From Alistipes timonensis (lineage in GTDB: Bacteria > Bacteroidota > Bacteroidia > Bacteroidales > Muribaculaceae): a DNA stretch of 45,014 nt. Positions 7,943 through 16,714 of this stretch are shown piece after piece (position 1 is the stretch's first letter; each line of letters starts with the position of its first letter). The position numbers were made by a program, and so were the translations under genes. The DNA lies in NCBI GenBank assembly GCA_023663385.1, contig JAMPHO010000008.1, positions 1-45,014 of the forward strand, in the 5' to 3' direction. The notes beneath the pieces are model-generated. The model did no database searches. It was not told where the DNA came from and was given only the letters and a program-made list of their open reading frames with translations.

Positions 7943-7971
7943 ATGGCTTGTCGGTGGGGATGGGTTGGGCG

Positions 7972-8634
7972 CTACCACCTTACGGGCTCGCGGCCATGCT
8001 CGGCCAGGTAGGCGTTGGCTTTGGAGAAATGGGCGTTGCCGAAAAAGCCGCGGTGGGCGGAGAGGGGTGACGGATGGGGGGATGTGAGCACCAGGTGGCG
8101 CGATGGGTCTATAAGCCGCGCCTTGGATATGGCGTAGCTGCCCCAGAGCAGGAACACCAGGTTGTCGCGTCGGGCCGAGAGCGTTGCGATAACCGCGTCG
8201 GTAAACGTCTCCCAGCCCTGGCGCTGGTGAGAGCCGGCGGCGTGGCACCGCACGGTGAGGGTGGCGTTGAGCAAGAACACCCCCTGCGAGGCCCAGCGTC
8301 CCAGGTCGCCGTCGGCGGGTACGGGCGCCCCGGTGTCGGCGCTCACCTCCTGGAAGATATTGCGCAGCGACGGGGGGAACGGTACCCCCGGGGCTACCGA
8401 GAAGCAGAGCCCGTTGGCCTGGCCCGGTCCGTGGTAAGGGTCCTGGCCGAGCACCACCACCTTCACCTTGTCAAAGGGGCAGGCGTCGAACGCGGCGAAT
8501 ATTTTCCCCGCCGGGGGGAACACGGTGGTCGCGGCGTATTCCCGCCTGACGAAGTCGGTAAGCTGCCGGAAATACGGCTTTTCCCATTCCGGCGCGAGGG
8601 CCTGTTTCCAGGATTCTTCGATTTTAACATCCAT
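7972..8634 (-). CDS. ung: Uracil-DNA glycosylase
   Basis: A 220-residue family 1 uracil-DNA glycosylase, which removes uracil from DNA to start base-excision repair. The water-activating loop GQDPYHG holds Asp65 (Asp64 in E. coli), and the minor-groove loop HPSPLSAHRGFFG holds His187 at the E. coli position. Full length for the family. It is probably the first gene of a minus-strand run with the T9SS plug, DUF3109 and PepSY-like genes. Confidence 0.97.
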   Translation of the reverse strand: MDVKIEESWKQALAPEWEKPYFRQLTDFVRREYAATTVFPPAGKIFAAFDACPFDKVKVVVLGQDPYHGPGQANGLCFSVAPGVPFPPSLRNIFQEVSADTGAPVPADGDLGRWASQGVFLLNATLTVRCHAAGSHQRQGWETFTDAVIATLSARRDNLVFLLWGSYAISKARLIDPSRHLVLTSPHPSPLSAHRGFFGNAHFSKANAYLAEHGREPVRW

Positions 8635-8732
8635 ATCGCGAATTTACCTAATTCCCCGCATACGGCAAAATCGGGGCTGCCGAGGAGCCTCGCTATTGAT
8701 CCGTGCGGAATCCGCGCGGCAAGGTATGGGGA

Positions 8733-8772
8733 CAAAAGAAGAGCCGCTCCCCGGCGATCGGGGAACGGCTCT
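8733..8772 (-). terminator. Terminator after the OmpA-family gene
   Basis: Stem AAGAGCCG-c-TCCCC / GGGGA-a-CGGCTCTT at 8739-8772, about 50 bases past the OmpA-family stop codon. On the minus strand it is followed by a T-rich run (TTCTTTTG). Confidence 0.7.
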
Positions 8773-8822
8773 TGTTCATTCGCGGCAACGCCGGATGGCG
8801 TCGCTGCTATGCGGGTCGTTGA

Positions 8823-10022
8823 TTAGTCCTCAACGATGGTTACGCAGCGGTCGAGGGTGAGGCACTTGTCACCGAGGTCAACGCGGTTGCCGTTGTTGGT
8901 GGTGGTGGTGAACTGGCCTTCGTTAACGCCGTAGCGAACGAGCTGCTTGGCAACGGTGTTGGCGCGGTTCTCGCGGAGACGCTTGTTGACAGCGTCGGTG
9001 CCGGTGTAGTTGTCAGCCCAGCCGGTAACGGTGTACTTCTTGTTGGTGTCGCCCTTCATAACGTTGGCAACGGACTGGAGGACCTTGCGGTCAACCGAAG
9101 TCAGACGGTACGAACCGATGGGGTAGTAGATGGTGGCCAGGGGAGCGGCGGGAACCTTCTCGACAACCTTTTCAACGGGACGGTTGAGGCAAGCCTTGAG
9201 CTGGGCTTCGAGGTCGGCGATGCGGGCGTCGGCAGCCTGGAGGCGAGCGCGGTATTCGTCGCAGTTTTCAGCAGGGGGGCAAACGGGAACGATAGGAGCG
9301 GTCCAGTTAACCTTGCCGAGCTTGATGGTGGCGGTGAGGAGGGCTTCGGCGTAGATAGCGGTGCCGTTGTCGCCGTCGATGTGGTTGTCGAAGGCGGTAG
9401 CGCGCAGGTCAAGACCGAGAGCGAAACGCTTGCTGATGTTGAATTCCTGGGTGAGGCCGGCGCGGATAGCGATCACGCGGTCCTGGCCGCGCTCCCAGTC
9501 ACCCTTGGCGTTTTTGATGAAGACCCAGTAGAGACCGCCGCCAGCGTAGATGTAGGCGTTGTAAACGCGGTTGGGGTTGTAGCCGCACCACCAGTGCGAG
9601 AGGTTCAGCATTACGTCGAAGGTAGCGCCGAAGTAGTTGGCCTTGGTCTTGTTGTACTGGTCCTTGATGAGCTTGTCGCTTTCAACAACACCGTAGGGGT
9701 AGTTGAAGTGACCGCCCTGGGTCAGACCCTTAACCGACATAAAGTCACCGCCGATGCGGGCACCCAGCAGGGGGGAGAACCACTTGCCGATTTCGAGAGA
9801 AGCGGCGGGAGCGAAACGGTCGCCGAAGTTGCGATGGCTGTCATAGGAGGTGAAACCTACGCCTGCGCCACCTTCAAGCTGGATGAACCAGTTGTCTTTG
9901 AAACGGTTGAAGGTGTAGCCCTGTGCGGGATCCTCCACATAGGTAACCTCCTGAGCATTCTGTGCGGAAGCGCTGATGGCGACCATAGCGCAGCCGAATG
10001 CTAAAATTAAACTCTTCTTCAT
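8823..10022 (-). CDS. OmpA-family outer-membrane protein
   Basis: A 399-residue porin-like protein: signal peptide (residues 1-22, MKKSLILAFGCAMVAISASA), a predicted beta-barrel of about 220 residues, a Cys-containing linker with a short helical stretch (DARIADLEAQLKACL), and a C-terminal OmpA domain. That domain keeps the peptidoglycan-binding Asp and Arg (GWADNYTGTDAVNKRL, ENRANTVAKQL). It anchors the outer membrane to the wall. The start is the ATG at 10020-10022, since the longer open frame adds 24 residues before the signal peptide. A leader of about 150 bases is likely, typical of a highly expressed envelope gene. Confidence 0.92.
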   Translation of the reverse strand: MKKSLILAFGCAMVAISASAQNAQEVTYVEDPAQGYTFNRFKDNWFIQLEGGAGVGFTSYDSHRNFGDRFAPAASLEIGKWFSPLLGARIGGDFMSVKGLTQGGHFNYPYGVVESDKLIKDQYNKTKANYFGATFDVMLNLSHWWCGYNPNRVYNAYIYAGGGLYWVFIKNAKGDWERGQDRVIAIRAGLTQEFNISKRFALGLDLRATAFDNHIDGDNGTAIYAEALLTATIKLGKVNWTAPIVPVCPPAENCDEYRARLQAADARIADLEAQLKACLNRPVEKVVEKVPAAPLATIYYPIGSYRLTSVDRKVLQSVANVMKGDTNKKYTVTGWADNYTGTDAVNKRLRENRANTVAKQLVRYGVNEGQFTTTTNNGNRVDLGDKCLTLDRCVTIVED

Positions 10023-10332
10023 AGAAAATCTGTAAAAAAAGTAGTGATGATAAATTGTTTTCTGTTGAGTGTTGAGAGAGTAGCTATTTCGCACGCTTTC
10101 AGTCGTTAACAGACTTCCGGCAATGTCTGACGCATCCCGCGGCGCTTCCGTCGCGAGGATTTTGTCTGAAATTTGGCGCTAAGTTAAGCATATTTTTTCA
10201 AATATTTTACATTTGCGTTGTCTTTTTAACGCCGTCGCGAGCAATTTTGTTTACGCTCTGCCCGTAAAAATGGGGGCTTGCGGAAAAATATATGTTAAAA
10301 AACCATTTTTGCCCATTTCTGCCACAAGCGCG
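10023..10332. promoter_or_regulatory. Leader and promoter region of the OmpA-family gene
   Basis: No gene seen. The minus-strand box TAACTTAG at 10179-10186 is a candidate -7 element about 157 bases upstream of the OmpA-family ATG. Between them, a 7-bp hairpin (CGCGGCG-cttc-CGTCGCG, near 10138-10155, one G-T pair) and a smaller stem, CAGAC...GTCTG (10108-10127), could fold in the mRNA leader. No clear -33 box is seen at the usual spacing. Confidence 0.35.
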
Positions 10333-10386
10333 GGTGAAAAAAGCGAACCCCTCGGCCGGCCGGTTTAAGTCCGGCGGCCGAGGGGT
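10333..10386 (-). terminator. Terminator after transketolase
   Basis: A long GC-rich stem, CCCCTCGGCC.../...GGCCGAGGGG, spans about 10348-10385, roughly 50 bases after the transketolase stop. On the minus strand it runs into TTCGCTTTTTTC, a usable U-tract. Confidence 0.75.
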
Positions 10387-10437
10387 CGGCTTGGCTTCGG
10401 GTATGGGTTACCCGTTGTTTGTCAGGAACGTTATTGA

Positions 10438-12471
10438 TTAGACGCGTCCGAGGAATTTCAGAACCTGCTCAAGGATGTTCTGGGCGGTGAAGCCGAACTT
10501 CTCATCGAGCACTTTGTAGGGGGCCGAAGCGCCGAAGTGGTCGAGGCCGAACACTTTGCCGCGGGGACCTACCACACCCTGGAGGGTCGAGGGAAGGCCG
10601 GCGGTGAGGCCGAACACGGGGGTGCCTTCGGGGATAACGCTTTCGCGGTATTCCTCGCTCTGCTCCTCGAACAGGCCGATCGAGGGCACCGAAACCACGC
10701 GGCAGGGTACCTCGCCGGCTTCGAGCTGGGCGGCTACCTCGCAGAGGAGCGACACCTCGGAGCCGTTGGCGACGAGCACTACCTGGGGGTGGGGTGTGTC
10801 CATCACGACGTAGCCACCCATACGGGCGCCCTTGGCTTCCTCGAAGCGGTCGCCGGTCGCGGCGGGGAGGTCGGGGATGTTCTGGCGCGAGAGGATCAGG
10901 GCCGTGGGGGTCGACTGGTTCTCCATGGCCATCTGCCAGCAGATTGAGGTCTCGATGGCGTCGGCGGGGCGCAGAACGAGCACCGAGGGCTTGCCGGCGA
11001 AGTTCTTGAGCTGCTCCATCAGGCGGATCTGGGCTTCCTGCTCTACGGGCTCGTGGGTGGGGCCGTCCTCACCTACGCGGAACGCGTCGTGGGTCCAGAT
11101 GTACTTCACGGGGAGCTCCATAAGGGCGGCCATGCGCACGGCGGGCTTCATATAGTCGGAGAACACGAAGAAGGTGCCGCAGGCTCCGATCACGCCGCCG
11201 TGGAGGGCGATGCCGTTCATAATCGATGCCATGGTGAGCTCCGATACGCCGGCGTGGAGGAAGGCGCCCGAGAAGTCGCCGTTGGTGAAGGGGTGGGTGT
11301 TTTTGAGGAACGCATCGGTCTTGTCGGAGTTAGCCAGGTCGGCCGAGGCGCAGATCATATTGCCGACCTCTTTGGCGAGGGTGGCGAGCACGGCGCCGGA
11401 AGCGGCGCGGGTGGCGCTGCCGGGCTTCTGGGCTATGGCGCGGTAGTCGATCGCGGGGAGCTTGCCGTTGAGGTAGTCGTCGAGTTCCTTGGCGAGTTCG
11501 GGGTTGGCCTTGGCCCATTCGGCTTCGGCTGCCTTGCGCTCGGCGCAGATTTTGCGGAGCTCCTCGTTGCGGTCGGCGTAGAGCTTCTCAACCTCGGCGG
11601 GAATCTTCCAGGGGTCGGCGGGGTCGGCGCCCAGGTTGGCGAGGGTCTTGTCGAGGTCGGCGCCGGCGGCGGTCAGGGGCTGGCCGTGGGTCGAGCACTG
11701 CCCTTCGTAGCAGGAGCCGTCGGCCTTTACGGCGCCGCGGCCCATGACGGTGTTGCCTATGATGATTGTCGGGCGCTTGTCCTCCTTGATGGCTGCTTCG
11801 AGAGCTCCGGCGATGGCCACGGGGTCGGTGCCGTCGATTTCGAGCACGTTCCAGTGCCAGGCGCGGTACTTCATGGCCACGTCCTCGCGGTCAACGGCGT
11901 CGACGTAGGTCGAGAGCTGCACGCGGTTGCTGTCGTAGAACATGATGAGGTTGCTCAGGCCGAGGTATCCGGCTATGCGTCCGGCGCCCTGGGAGATTTC
12001 TTCCTGGATGCCGCCGTCGGAGATGAAGGCGTAGGTCTTGTGGGAAACGACGTCGCCGAAGCGGGCCTGGAGAAAGCGCTCAGCGATGGCGCAACCGACG
12101 GCCATGGTGTGACCCTGGCCGAGGGGGCCGGAGGTGTTCTCAACGCCGCGGGTGGGGTCGAGTTCGGGGTGTCCCGGGCAGGCGCTGCCCCACTGGCGGA
12201 GCTGCTTGAGCTCGTCGACGGTGTATTTGCCGGTGAGGGCGAGCACCGAGTAGAGCATCGGCGACATATGGCCGGGGTCGAGGAAGAAGCGGTCGCGGGC
12301 AAACCAGGTGGGATCGTCGGGGTCGGTCACCAGGAATTTCGAGTAGAGCACGTTGGCGAAGTCAGCTCCGCCCATGGCGCCGCCGGGGTGGCCCGACTTG
12401 GCTTTCTCAACCATCATCGCGGAGAGCACTCTGATGGTGTCGGCCGCGCGGTTCATAACGGGGGTTTCCAT
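10438..12471 (-). CDS. tkt: Transketolase
   Basis: A 677-residue full-length transketolase, the thiamine-diphosphate enzyme of the non-oxidative pentose phosphate pathway that moves two-carbon units between sugar phosphates. The N-terminal TPP domain has the family's GHPGGAMGGAD and DGGIQEEISQGAGRIAGYLG. The middle pyrimidine-binding domain has THDAFRVGEDGPTHEPVEQ, and a C-terminal transketolase domain follows. Met6 is an alternative start. The gene has its own candidate promoter and terminator. A sugar transporter is next upstream on the same strand, separated by another terminator. Confidence 0.96.
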   Translation of the reverse strand: METPVMNRAADTIRVLSAMMVEKAKSGHPGGAMGGADFANVLYSKFLVTDPDDPTWFARDRFFLDPGHMSPMLYSVLALTGKYTVDELKQLRQWGSACPGHPELDPTRGVENTSGPLGQGHTMAVGCAIAERFLQARFGDVVSHKTYAFISDGGIQEEISQGAGRIAGYLGLSNLIMFYDSNRVQLSTYVDAVDREDVAMKYRAWHWNVLEIDGTDPVAIAGALEAAIKEDKRPTIIIGNTVMGRGAVKADGSCYEGQCSTHGQPLTAAGADLDKTLANLGADPADPWKIPAEVEKLYADRNEELRKICAERKAAEAEWAKANPELAKELDDYLNGKLPAIDYRAIAQKPGSATRAASGAVLATLAKEVGNMICASADLANSDKTDAFLKNTHPFTNGDFSGAFLHAGVSELTMASIMNGIALHGGVIGACGTFFVFSDYMKPAVRMAALMELPVKYIWTHDAFRVGEDGPTHEPVEQEAQIRLMEQLKNFAGKPSVLVLRPADAIETSICWQMAMENQSTPTALILSRQNIPDLPAATGDRFEEAKGARMGGYVVMDTPHPQVVLVANGSEVSLLCEVAAQLEAGEVPCRVVSVPSIGLFEEQSEEYRESVIPEGTPVFGLTAGLPSTLQGVVGPRGKVFGLDHFGASAPYKVLDEKFGFTAQNILEQVLKFLGRV

Positions 12472-12514
12472 ATAGTTTTAGTGTTAGTAAGAAGATAGTC
12501 GTTCTAATTTTACG

Positions 12515-12522
12515 CAAACTTA
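12515..12522 (-). promoter_or_regulatory. Candidate -7 box of transketolase
   Basis: Minus-strand TAAGTTTG, 43 bases upstream of the transketolase start, matches TAnnTTTG. The best -33 candidate (TTTG, 12547-12550) is 24 bases away, a little far. Confidence 0.45.
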
Positions 12523-12576
12523 GCCAAAAATCACGAGACGGAGGGTCAAAATTAGGCGGATTGGGGGGAAAAGTTG

Positions 12577-12632
12577 AAAAAAACGACACCGCGCGCGGTT
12601 CTGCCGGAGGTTCCGGCTACCGCGCGCGGTGT
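12577..12632 (-). terminator. Terminator after the sugar transporter
   Basis: Perfect outer stem ACACCGCGCGCGGT/ACCGCGCGCGGTGT (12586-12632) with an inner GCCGGA-ggt-TCCGGC stem. On the minus strand it is followed by a run of seven T. Confidence 0.85.
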
Positions 12633-12673
12633 TAATGGGGTGTTTCGGCATGGCTCGTTAGCCGCGCCGGAAA

Positions 12674-14020
12674 TTAGATGGCGTCGAGTACCTCTTCGGC
12701 CTCCTCGGTGGTCTTGATGTCGGTGTTGACGTTCTTGGAGCCGATCAGGGCGTAGAAGAGGATGTAGGCGGCGCAGCCGAGCACCACGAAGTAGCTCGTC
12801 AGGTAGGAGCCGGCGATGTCGGCCACCCAGCCCTGGAGGGCCACCATGACGGCGCAGCCGAATACCATGGTCATGAACGCGCCGGAGGCGATGGAGGTGT
12901 ACTTGCCGAGACCCTCAACAGCCATGTTGAAGATGCCGCCCCACATTACGGAGGTGCAGAGGCCCACGAGGATGAAGCCCAGGATGCCTACGGGTACCTC
13001 GGCCCAGATCATGGAGACGTCGGACCAGTTGATGCCGGGCATATTGATGGTCCAGGTGGAGGGGGCGAGCATGCCGAAGAGCACCAGCGCGAGGGTGGCG
13101 GTCGACACGGTCGCGATCATGGCGCGCGAGGATACCTTTCCGCCGATGGAGCCGCCCACGAAGCGGCCTACGAGCATCAGGAGCCAGTAGATGGCCACAA
13201 TCTGGCCTACGATGTTGGCGTCCATGCCCATGCCGGGAGTCGCGGCGCCGGGCTCGCTGGTGAGGTACTGGAGGATGTAGGTGGGGGTGCCTACCTCGAT
13301 GCCCATGTAAAGGAAGATGGCGAGGATGCCGAGCTTGAAGTGGGTGAAGGAGAAGGCGCTGTGCTTGTCCTTGACGGCGGTTTTCTTGGCGGCGGCTTTC
13401 TTGCCAACGTTGTCGGGCTCCTCGATTTTGCTGAAGAAGATCACCACGAAGGCCACGATGAAGATCGCGCCGGCGATGAAGAGGGCGGGGGTGGCGTCGG
13501 CCACTTTGGCCTTGGCGGCGTCGCCGATGAGGGCGCCCATGAGGATATACACGGCCACGGCGGCGGCGCTGTTGAACACACCGCCGGTCTGGATCAGCTG
13601 GTTACCCTTGTTGCCGCCACCGCCGAGGGTGTTGAGCATGGGGTTAACGACGGTGTTGAGCATGCACATGCAGAAGCCGGAGATGAAGGCGCCTGCCAGG
13701 TAGACGGCGAAAGCGCAGCTCTGCATGCTTTCCCAGCCGCTCATCCACTGCACGAAGATGCCCACGATGCCGACCACGAGCGCCATGAGGGCGGTGGCCT
13801 TATAGCCGTAACGCTTGATGAGCATGCCGGAGGGGATGCCCATCACGAGGTATGCGATAAAGTTTCCGTAGTTGCCGATTTGCGACTCGAAGTTAGTGGC
13901 TCCGAACTGGTTCTTCACAATCACCGCCATCGGCGAGCAGAGATTGGTTACGAACGCAATCATCGCGAACAGGGCTATCATGATGATGATGGCGCCCCAC
14001 TGTTTGTGCTGATTACTCAT
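12674..14020 (-). CDS. FHS-type sugar MFS transporter
   Basis: A 448-residue inner-membrane protein with about 12 hydrophobic segments. It resembles the FucP/glucose-galactose (FHS) branch of the major facilitator superfamily, which takes up sugars with protons. The loop-helix stretch NPMLNTLGGGGNKGNQLIQT near residues 125-145 fits this branch, as does the long central hydrophilic loop (KAAAKKTAVKDK). The sugar cannot be told. Its promoter overlaps a perfect 16-bp inverted repeat (14154-14200), a possible operator. Transketolase lies downstream beyond a terminator, so a link to pentose or hexose use is only a suggestion. Confidence 0.83.
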   Translation of the reverse strand: MSNQHKQWGAIIIMIALFAMIAFVTNLCSPMAVIVKNQFGATNFESQIGNYGNFIAYLVMGIPSGMLIKRYGYKATALMALVVGIVGIFVQWMSGWESMQSCAFAVYLAGAFISGFCMCMLNTVVNPMLNTLGGGGNKGNQLIQTGGVFNSAAAVAVYILMGALIGDAAKAKVADATPALFIAGAIFIVAFVVIFFSKIEEPDNVGKKAAAKKTAVKDKHSAFSFTHFKLGILAIFLYMGIEVGTPTYILQYLTSEPGAATPGMGMDANIVGQIVAIYWLLMLVGRFVGGSIGGKVSSRAMIATVSTATLALVLFGMLAPSTWTINMPGINWSDVSMIWAEVPVGILGFILVGLCTSVMWGGIFNMAVEGLGKYTSIASGAFMTMVFGCAVMVALQGWVADIAGSYLTSYFVVLGCAAYILFYALIGSKNVNTDIKTTEEAEEVLDAI

Positions 14021-14152
14021 GTTAATCTAAGGAAAAAGTTGGTTTGTTTATTAGGTTTTGGAATATATCTGCTTGTTGGTTGGACGTTTTTTCAATGGTA
14101 TCGATTCGGCAGATTGCCATATCACAAACAGCCGTTTCGCGAATTTCGGGCA

Positions 14153-14200
14153 TAAAGTTAGCGCTTTTCCGCGGAATAGCCGCCGAAAAGCGCTAACTTT
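14153..14200. promoter_or_regulatory. Perfect 16-bp inverted repeat overlapping the transporter promoter
   Basis: AAAGTTAGCGCTTTTC at 14154-14169 and its exact complement at 14185-14200 frame a 15-base loop that itself holds a 4-bp GCGG/CCGC stem. The minus-strand -7-like box TAACTTTA (14153-14160) lies in one arm, 133 bases upstream of the transporter start. The plus-strand side continues into TTTTTT. It may be a terminator for yggS, an operator, or both. Confidence 0.6.
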
Positions 14201-14251
14201 TTTATTGTAGCCCGGTTTCACTGAGCTTTTTTAGCTACGGGAGGAGCGTTG

Positions 14252-14944
14252 TCAGTAGGCCCTCTCGCCGAAAATCGCGGAGCCGACGCGCACGATCGTA
14301 GCGCCTTCCTCGACGGCTACGGGGTAGTCGCCGCTCATGCCCATCGACACCTCGGTGAAGCCCCGCAGGTCGGGGCAGAGCCGCAGGGCCGAATCATAGA
14401 GTGAGCGGATGACGCGGAAGTCGGCCCGCACCCTTTCGGCGTCGTCGGTGTTGGAGGCCATGCCCATCACGCCGCATATGTGGGTTGCCTTGAGGGCCTC
14501 GAAGCGGCGTTCGCGGAAGTAGGCCTCGAACTCCTCGGGGGTGAGGCCGGTCTTGGTCTCCTCGCGGGCAACGTGTACCTGGAGGAGTACCGGCTGGACG
14601 AATCCCCCGGCCTCGGCCTCGCGGTCGATCGCTGTGAGGAGTCGCTCCGAGTCGACGCTCTCGATGAGGGCGGGGCGGAGCCTGAGCAGCTGGCGCACCT
14701 TGTTGGTCTGCAGGTGGCCTATGAAGTGCCAGCGAAGTCCGGGGCACTCCCCGTCGCCGAGCGCCGCCACCTTGCCCTGCAACTCCTGCACTCGGCTTTC
14801 GCCGAAGAGACGCTGGCCGCCGCGGTAGGCTTCCAGTACGCTCTCCAGGGGGTGGAATTTCGACACGGCAACGAGCTCCACTCCGGCGGGGAGCGTGCGC
14901 TTCACCGCTTCGACGCGGCTCGGTATTTCGGAAATCTCAGCCAT
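14252..14944 (-). CDS. yggS: YggS family PLP-binding protein
   Basis: A 230-residue PLPBP/YggS-type protein: a single TIM barrel that binds pyridoxal phosphate through the Lys in VAVSKFHP near residue 28 and takes part in vitamin B6 and amino-acid homeostasis without a clear enzyme activity. Other family marks are FGESRVQELQGK, WHFIGHLQTNKVR, GLTPEEF and the C-terminal SMGMSGDYPVAVEEGATIVRVG split across strand and loop. It starts 11 bases after the DUF4494 gene, so the two are almost certainly co-transcribed. Confidence 0.95.
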   Translation of the reverse strand: MAEISEIPSRVEAVKRTLPAGVELVAVSKFHPLESVLEAYRGGQRLFGESRVQELQGKVAALGDGECPGLRWHFIGHLQTNKVRQLLRLRPALIESVDSERLLTAIDREAEAGGFVQPVLLQVHVAREETKTGLTPEEFEAYFRERRFEALKATHICGVMGMASNTDDAERVRADFRVIRSLYDSALRLCPDLRGFTEVSMGMSGDYPVAVEEGATIVRVGSAIFGERAY

Positions 14945-14955
14945 CGCGGGGCGGG

Positions 14956-15417
14956 TTATTCTGCTTTGGGGGCGTTTTCGGGTTTGTCGCCGAGGTTCAC
15001 GCGGTATACGTCCATATAGGCGGTCTCGGTGATTGACACGATGTCGAAGTCGGCCATTGTGCCCTTCATGCCGTCCATGAAGTTGTCATAGGCGCCCTTG
15101 AAGTCGCTGCCAGACACGAGGATCTGCGACACGGACTTCTTCTCGGCCGCGGTCTTCTCGTCGATTGTGATGAAGGCCACCTTTACCAGGTACCACTTGT
15201 CGGCACTGTCGTCCCAGAAGATTTCAGAAATCTTGGTTGATTTGGCGGAGCTAACGGTGAGTTCGCCGGAAACGAAGGGGGTGAGCTCCTGAGTGATGCG
15301 GGCCACGGCCTCGGTGATCGACAGTGCGTCGACCAGGTAGGGCTCGGTTACTTTCTTTATGGCGCCGTTTTCCATCGTTTTGTCGAAACGGGCCTTGCAT
15401 TCTATCCAGTTTGCCAT
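14956..15417 (-). CDS. DUF4494 domain protein
   Basis: A 153-residue cytoplasmic protein matching DUF4494, a small Bacteroidota-specific family of unknown function. Family-like stretches are the start MANWIECKARFDKT, the SITEAVARITQELTPF helix and the KWYLVKVAFITIDEKT strand pair. No catalytic site is evident. The close spacing to yggS points to co-expression; I recall this pairing from other Bacteroidota. A minus-strand TAATTTTG box at 15494-15501 may be the promoter. Confidence 0.85.
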   Translation of the reverse strand: MANWIECKARFDKTMENGAIKKVTEPYLVDALSITEAVARITQELTPFVSGELTVSSAKSTKISEIFWDDSADKWYLVKVAFITIDEKTAAEKKSVSQILVSGSDFKGAYDNFMDGMKGTMADFDIVSITETAYMDVYRVNLGDKPENAPKAE

Positions 15418-15567
15418 CGGGGTAATTCTTGATTATTTGTGGTTTTGGGTTGAAACGCGTAATTTCGCGGGGTGCCCCGGAAATTAGCGGCCACAAAATT
15501 ACAAAAAAATCCCGCAAAAAGTCCTATCGGTTCTGTAAAAACGACCCCCTGGAGCCTATAAATTAAT

Positions 15568-15840
15568 ATGACCCAAAACAACGAGAATAATGGCGTAAAC
15601 GACGAGCTCCGACGCGCTCCCCGGGGCTTCTTTCCCCGGGTCTGGGACCTCTACGCGGGAGGGTTCAGGGAGATGACCGTGGGGCGCAAGCTGTGGGCAA
15701 TAATACTTATAAAGCTGGCCATAATGTTCCTGGTGTTCAAGCTGTTCTTCTTCCCCGACAAGCTGAAGGAGGACTACGATACCGACGCCGAGCGCGCCGC
15801 CGCTGTGCGCTCCTCCCTCACCGACCCCTCCCGCCGCTAA
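15568..15840 (+). CDS. DUF4492 small membrane protein
   Basis: A 90-residue protein with one membrane segment (LWAIILIKLAIMFLVFKLFFF). It fits DUF4492, with the family pattern of an aromatic helix (VWDLYAGGFREMTVGRKLW) before the segment and FFPDKL after it. In many Bacteroidota, as I recall, this family sits next to cytochrome bd oxidase genes (cydAB). Here its neighbours are DUF4494 (divergent) and a Crp/Fnr regulator (convergent), so it is separated from any oxidase in this window. Function unknown. Confidence 0.8.
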   Translation: MTQNNENNGVNDELRRAPRGFFPRVWDLYAGGFREMTVGRKLWAIILIKLAIMFLVFKLFFFPDKLKEDYDTDAERAAAVRSSLTDPSRR

Positions 15841-15876
15841 CGCGTCCACCACTCCTGTGGAGAGGAGTTGGGGGGA

Positions 15877-16575
15877 TCAGCCGAACTTGGAGATTTTGCG
15901 GAGCATGGGTTCGTTGAGGAGCTTGATCTGGCGGCCGTCGACGGTGATGAGCTTCTCGGCCACGAAGCCGGAGAGGGTGCGTATGGCGTTGGAAGTCGTC
16001 ATATTGGAGAGGTTGGCGAGGTCCTCGCGGGCCATATAGATGCGCAGTGTCATATTGTCCTCCTCGAACCCGTAGTGGTCGCGGAGCACGATGAGGGCCT
16101 CGGCCAGGCGTCCGCGGATATGCTTCTGGGTGAGGTTGACGATTTTGCGGTCGGAGCCCCCCAGGTCGTGGGAGAGCTGCTGGATGAAGAACCACGCGAG
16201 CTTAACGTTGGCGTCGATCATCTCCTCGACCAGTTTCATCGGGAGCGTGCCAACCACCGAGGGCTCGATAGCCGCGGCCGACGAGTTGTAGACCTCTTTG
16301 GCGAAGTAGGCGCGGTAGCCGAAATACTGCACCGGTCGCACCAGTCGCAGAATCTGCACCCTTCCCCCGATGCCGTCCTTGAACTTCTTCACCTTGCCCG
16401 ATAGGAGGCACCAGATGAACTCCGGCTCCTCGCCCTCGGCATAGATCATCTGGTTTTTCTTATAATTATGAATGACGAATGCGTCGATTATCCGGCGCTT
16501 TTCCTCGCTGTTAAGGATTGTCCAAATTTCAGAGAGGTCTTCGCTGATTACCTTTTCAAGGGCGCTCTTTATCAT
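15877..16575 (-). CDS. Crp/Fnr family transcriptional regulator
   Basis: A 232-residue regulator: N-terminal cyclic-nucleotide-binding-like beta-barrel (about residues 25-115, with NQMIYAEGEEPEFIWCLLSGKVKKF), a dimer helix, and a C-terminal winged helix-turn-helix (about 165-225, with MAREDLANLSNMTTSNAIRTLS). There is no FNR-type four-cysteine cluster, so it is unlikely to be a direct oxygen sensor of that kind. The start is the ATG at 16573-16575; the upstream open frame adds 21 unlikely residues. A promoter lies 88 bases upstream. Confidence 0.9.
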   Translation of the reverse strand: MIKSALEKVISEDLSEIWTILNSEEKRRIIDAFVIHNYKKNQMIYAEGEEPEFIWCLLSGKVKKFKDGIGGRVQILRLVRPVQYFGYRAYFAKEVYNSSAAAIEPSVVGTLPMKLVEEMIDANVKLAWFFIQQLSHDLGGSDRKIVNLTQKHIRGRLAEALIVLRDHYGFEEDNMTLRIYMAREDLANLSNMTTSNAIRTLSGFVAEKLITVDGRQIKLLNEPMLRKISKFG

Positions 16576-16662
16576 AGTGGGGAGTGATTGGCGGTGTTTT
16601 GTAATCGCTGGCCGGACGGGTTGGCGCGTCAACGGCAAGCCGCGTAACTATGTTTTATAACA

Positions 16663-16695
16663 CAAAGATATAACATTTTCACCGCTGCTTCCAAA
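16663..16695 (-). promoter_or_regulatory. Promoter of the Crp/Fnr regulator
   Basis: Minus-strand TATCTTTG (16663-16670) with TTTG (16692-16695) 21 bases upstream, matching the Bacteroidota promoter pattern. It implies a leader of about 80 bases. Confidence 0.55.
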
Positions 16696-16714
16696 TTTTT
16701 TCGCGAAACTTTTA

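Noticed and set aside
7943..8248. N-terminal extension of the T9SS plug frame into ung
   Set aside because: The extension is antisense-like Pro/Arg-rich sequence inside ung; a proper signal peptide begins at 7942.
10208..10215. Plus-strand TACATTTG box upstream of the OmpA-family gene
   Set aside because: It matches the -7 pattern, but no plus-strand gene follows; this AT-rich stretch would yield such matches by chance.
11053..12498. 481-codon plus-strand open frame
   Set aside because: It is antisense to transketolase, whose domains are intact on the other strand. High GC content opens long frames opposite real genes, and the translation is a Gly/Val/Glu-rich low-complexity string.
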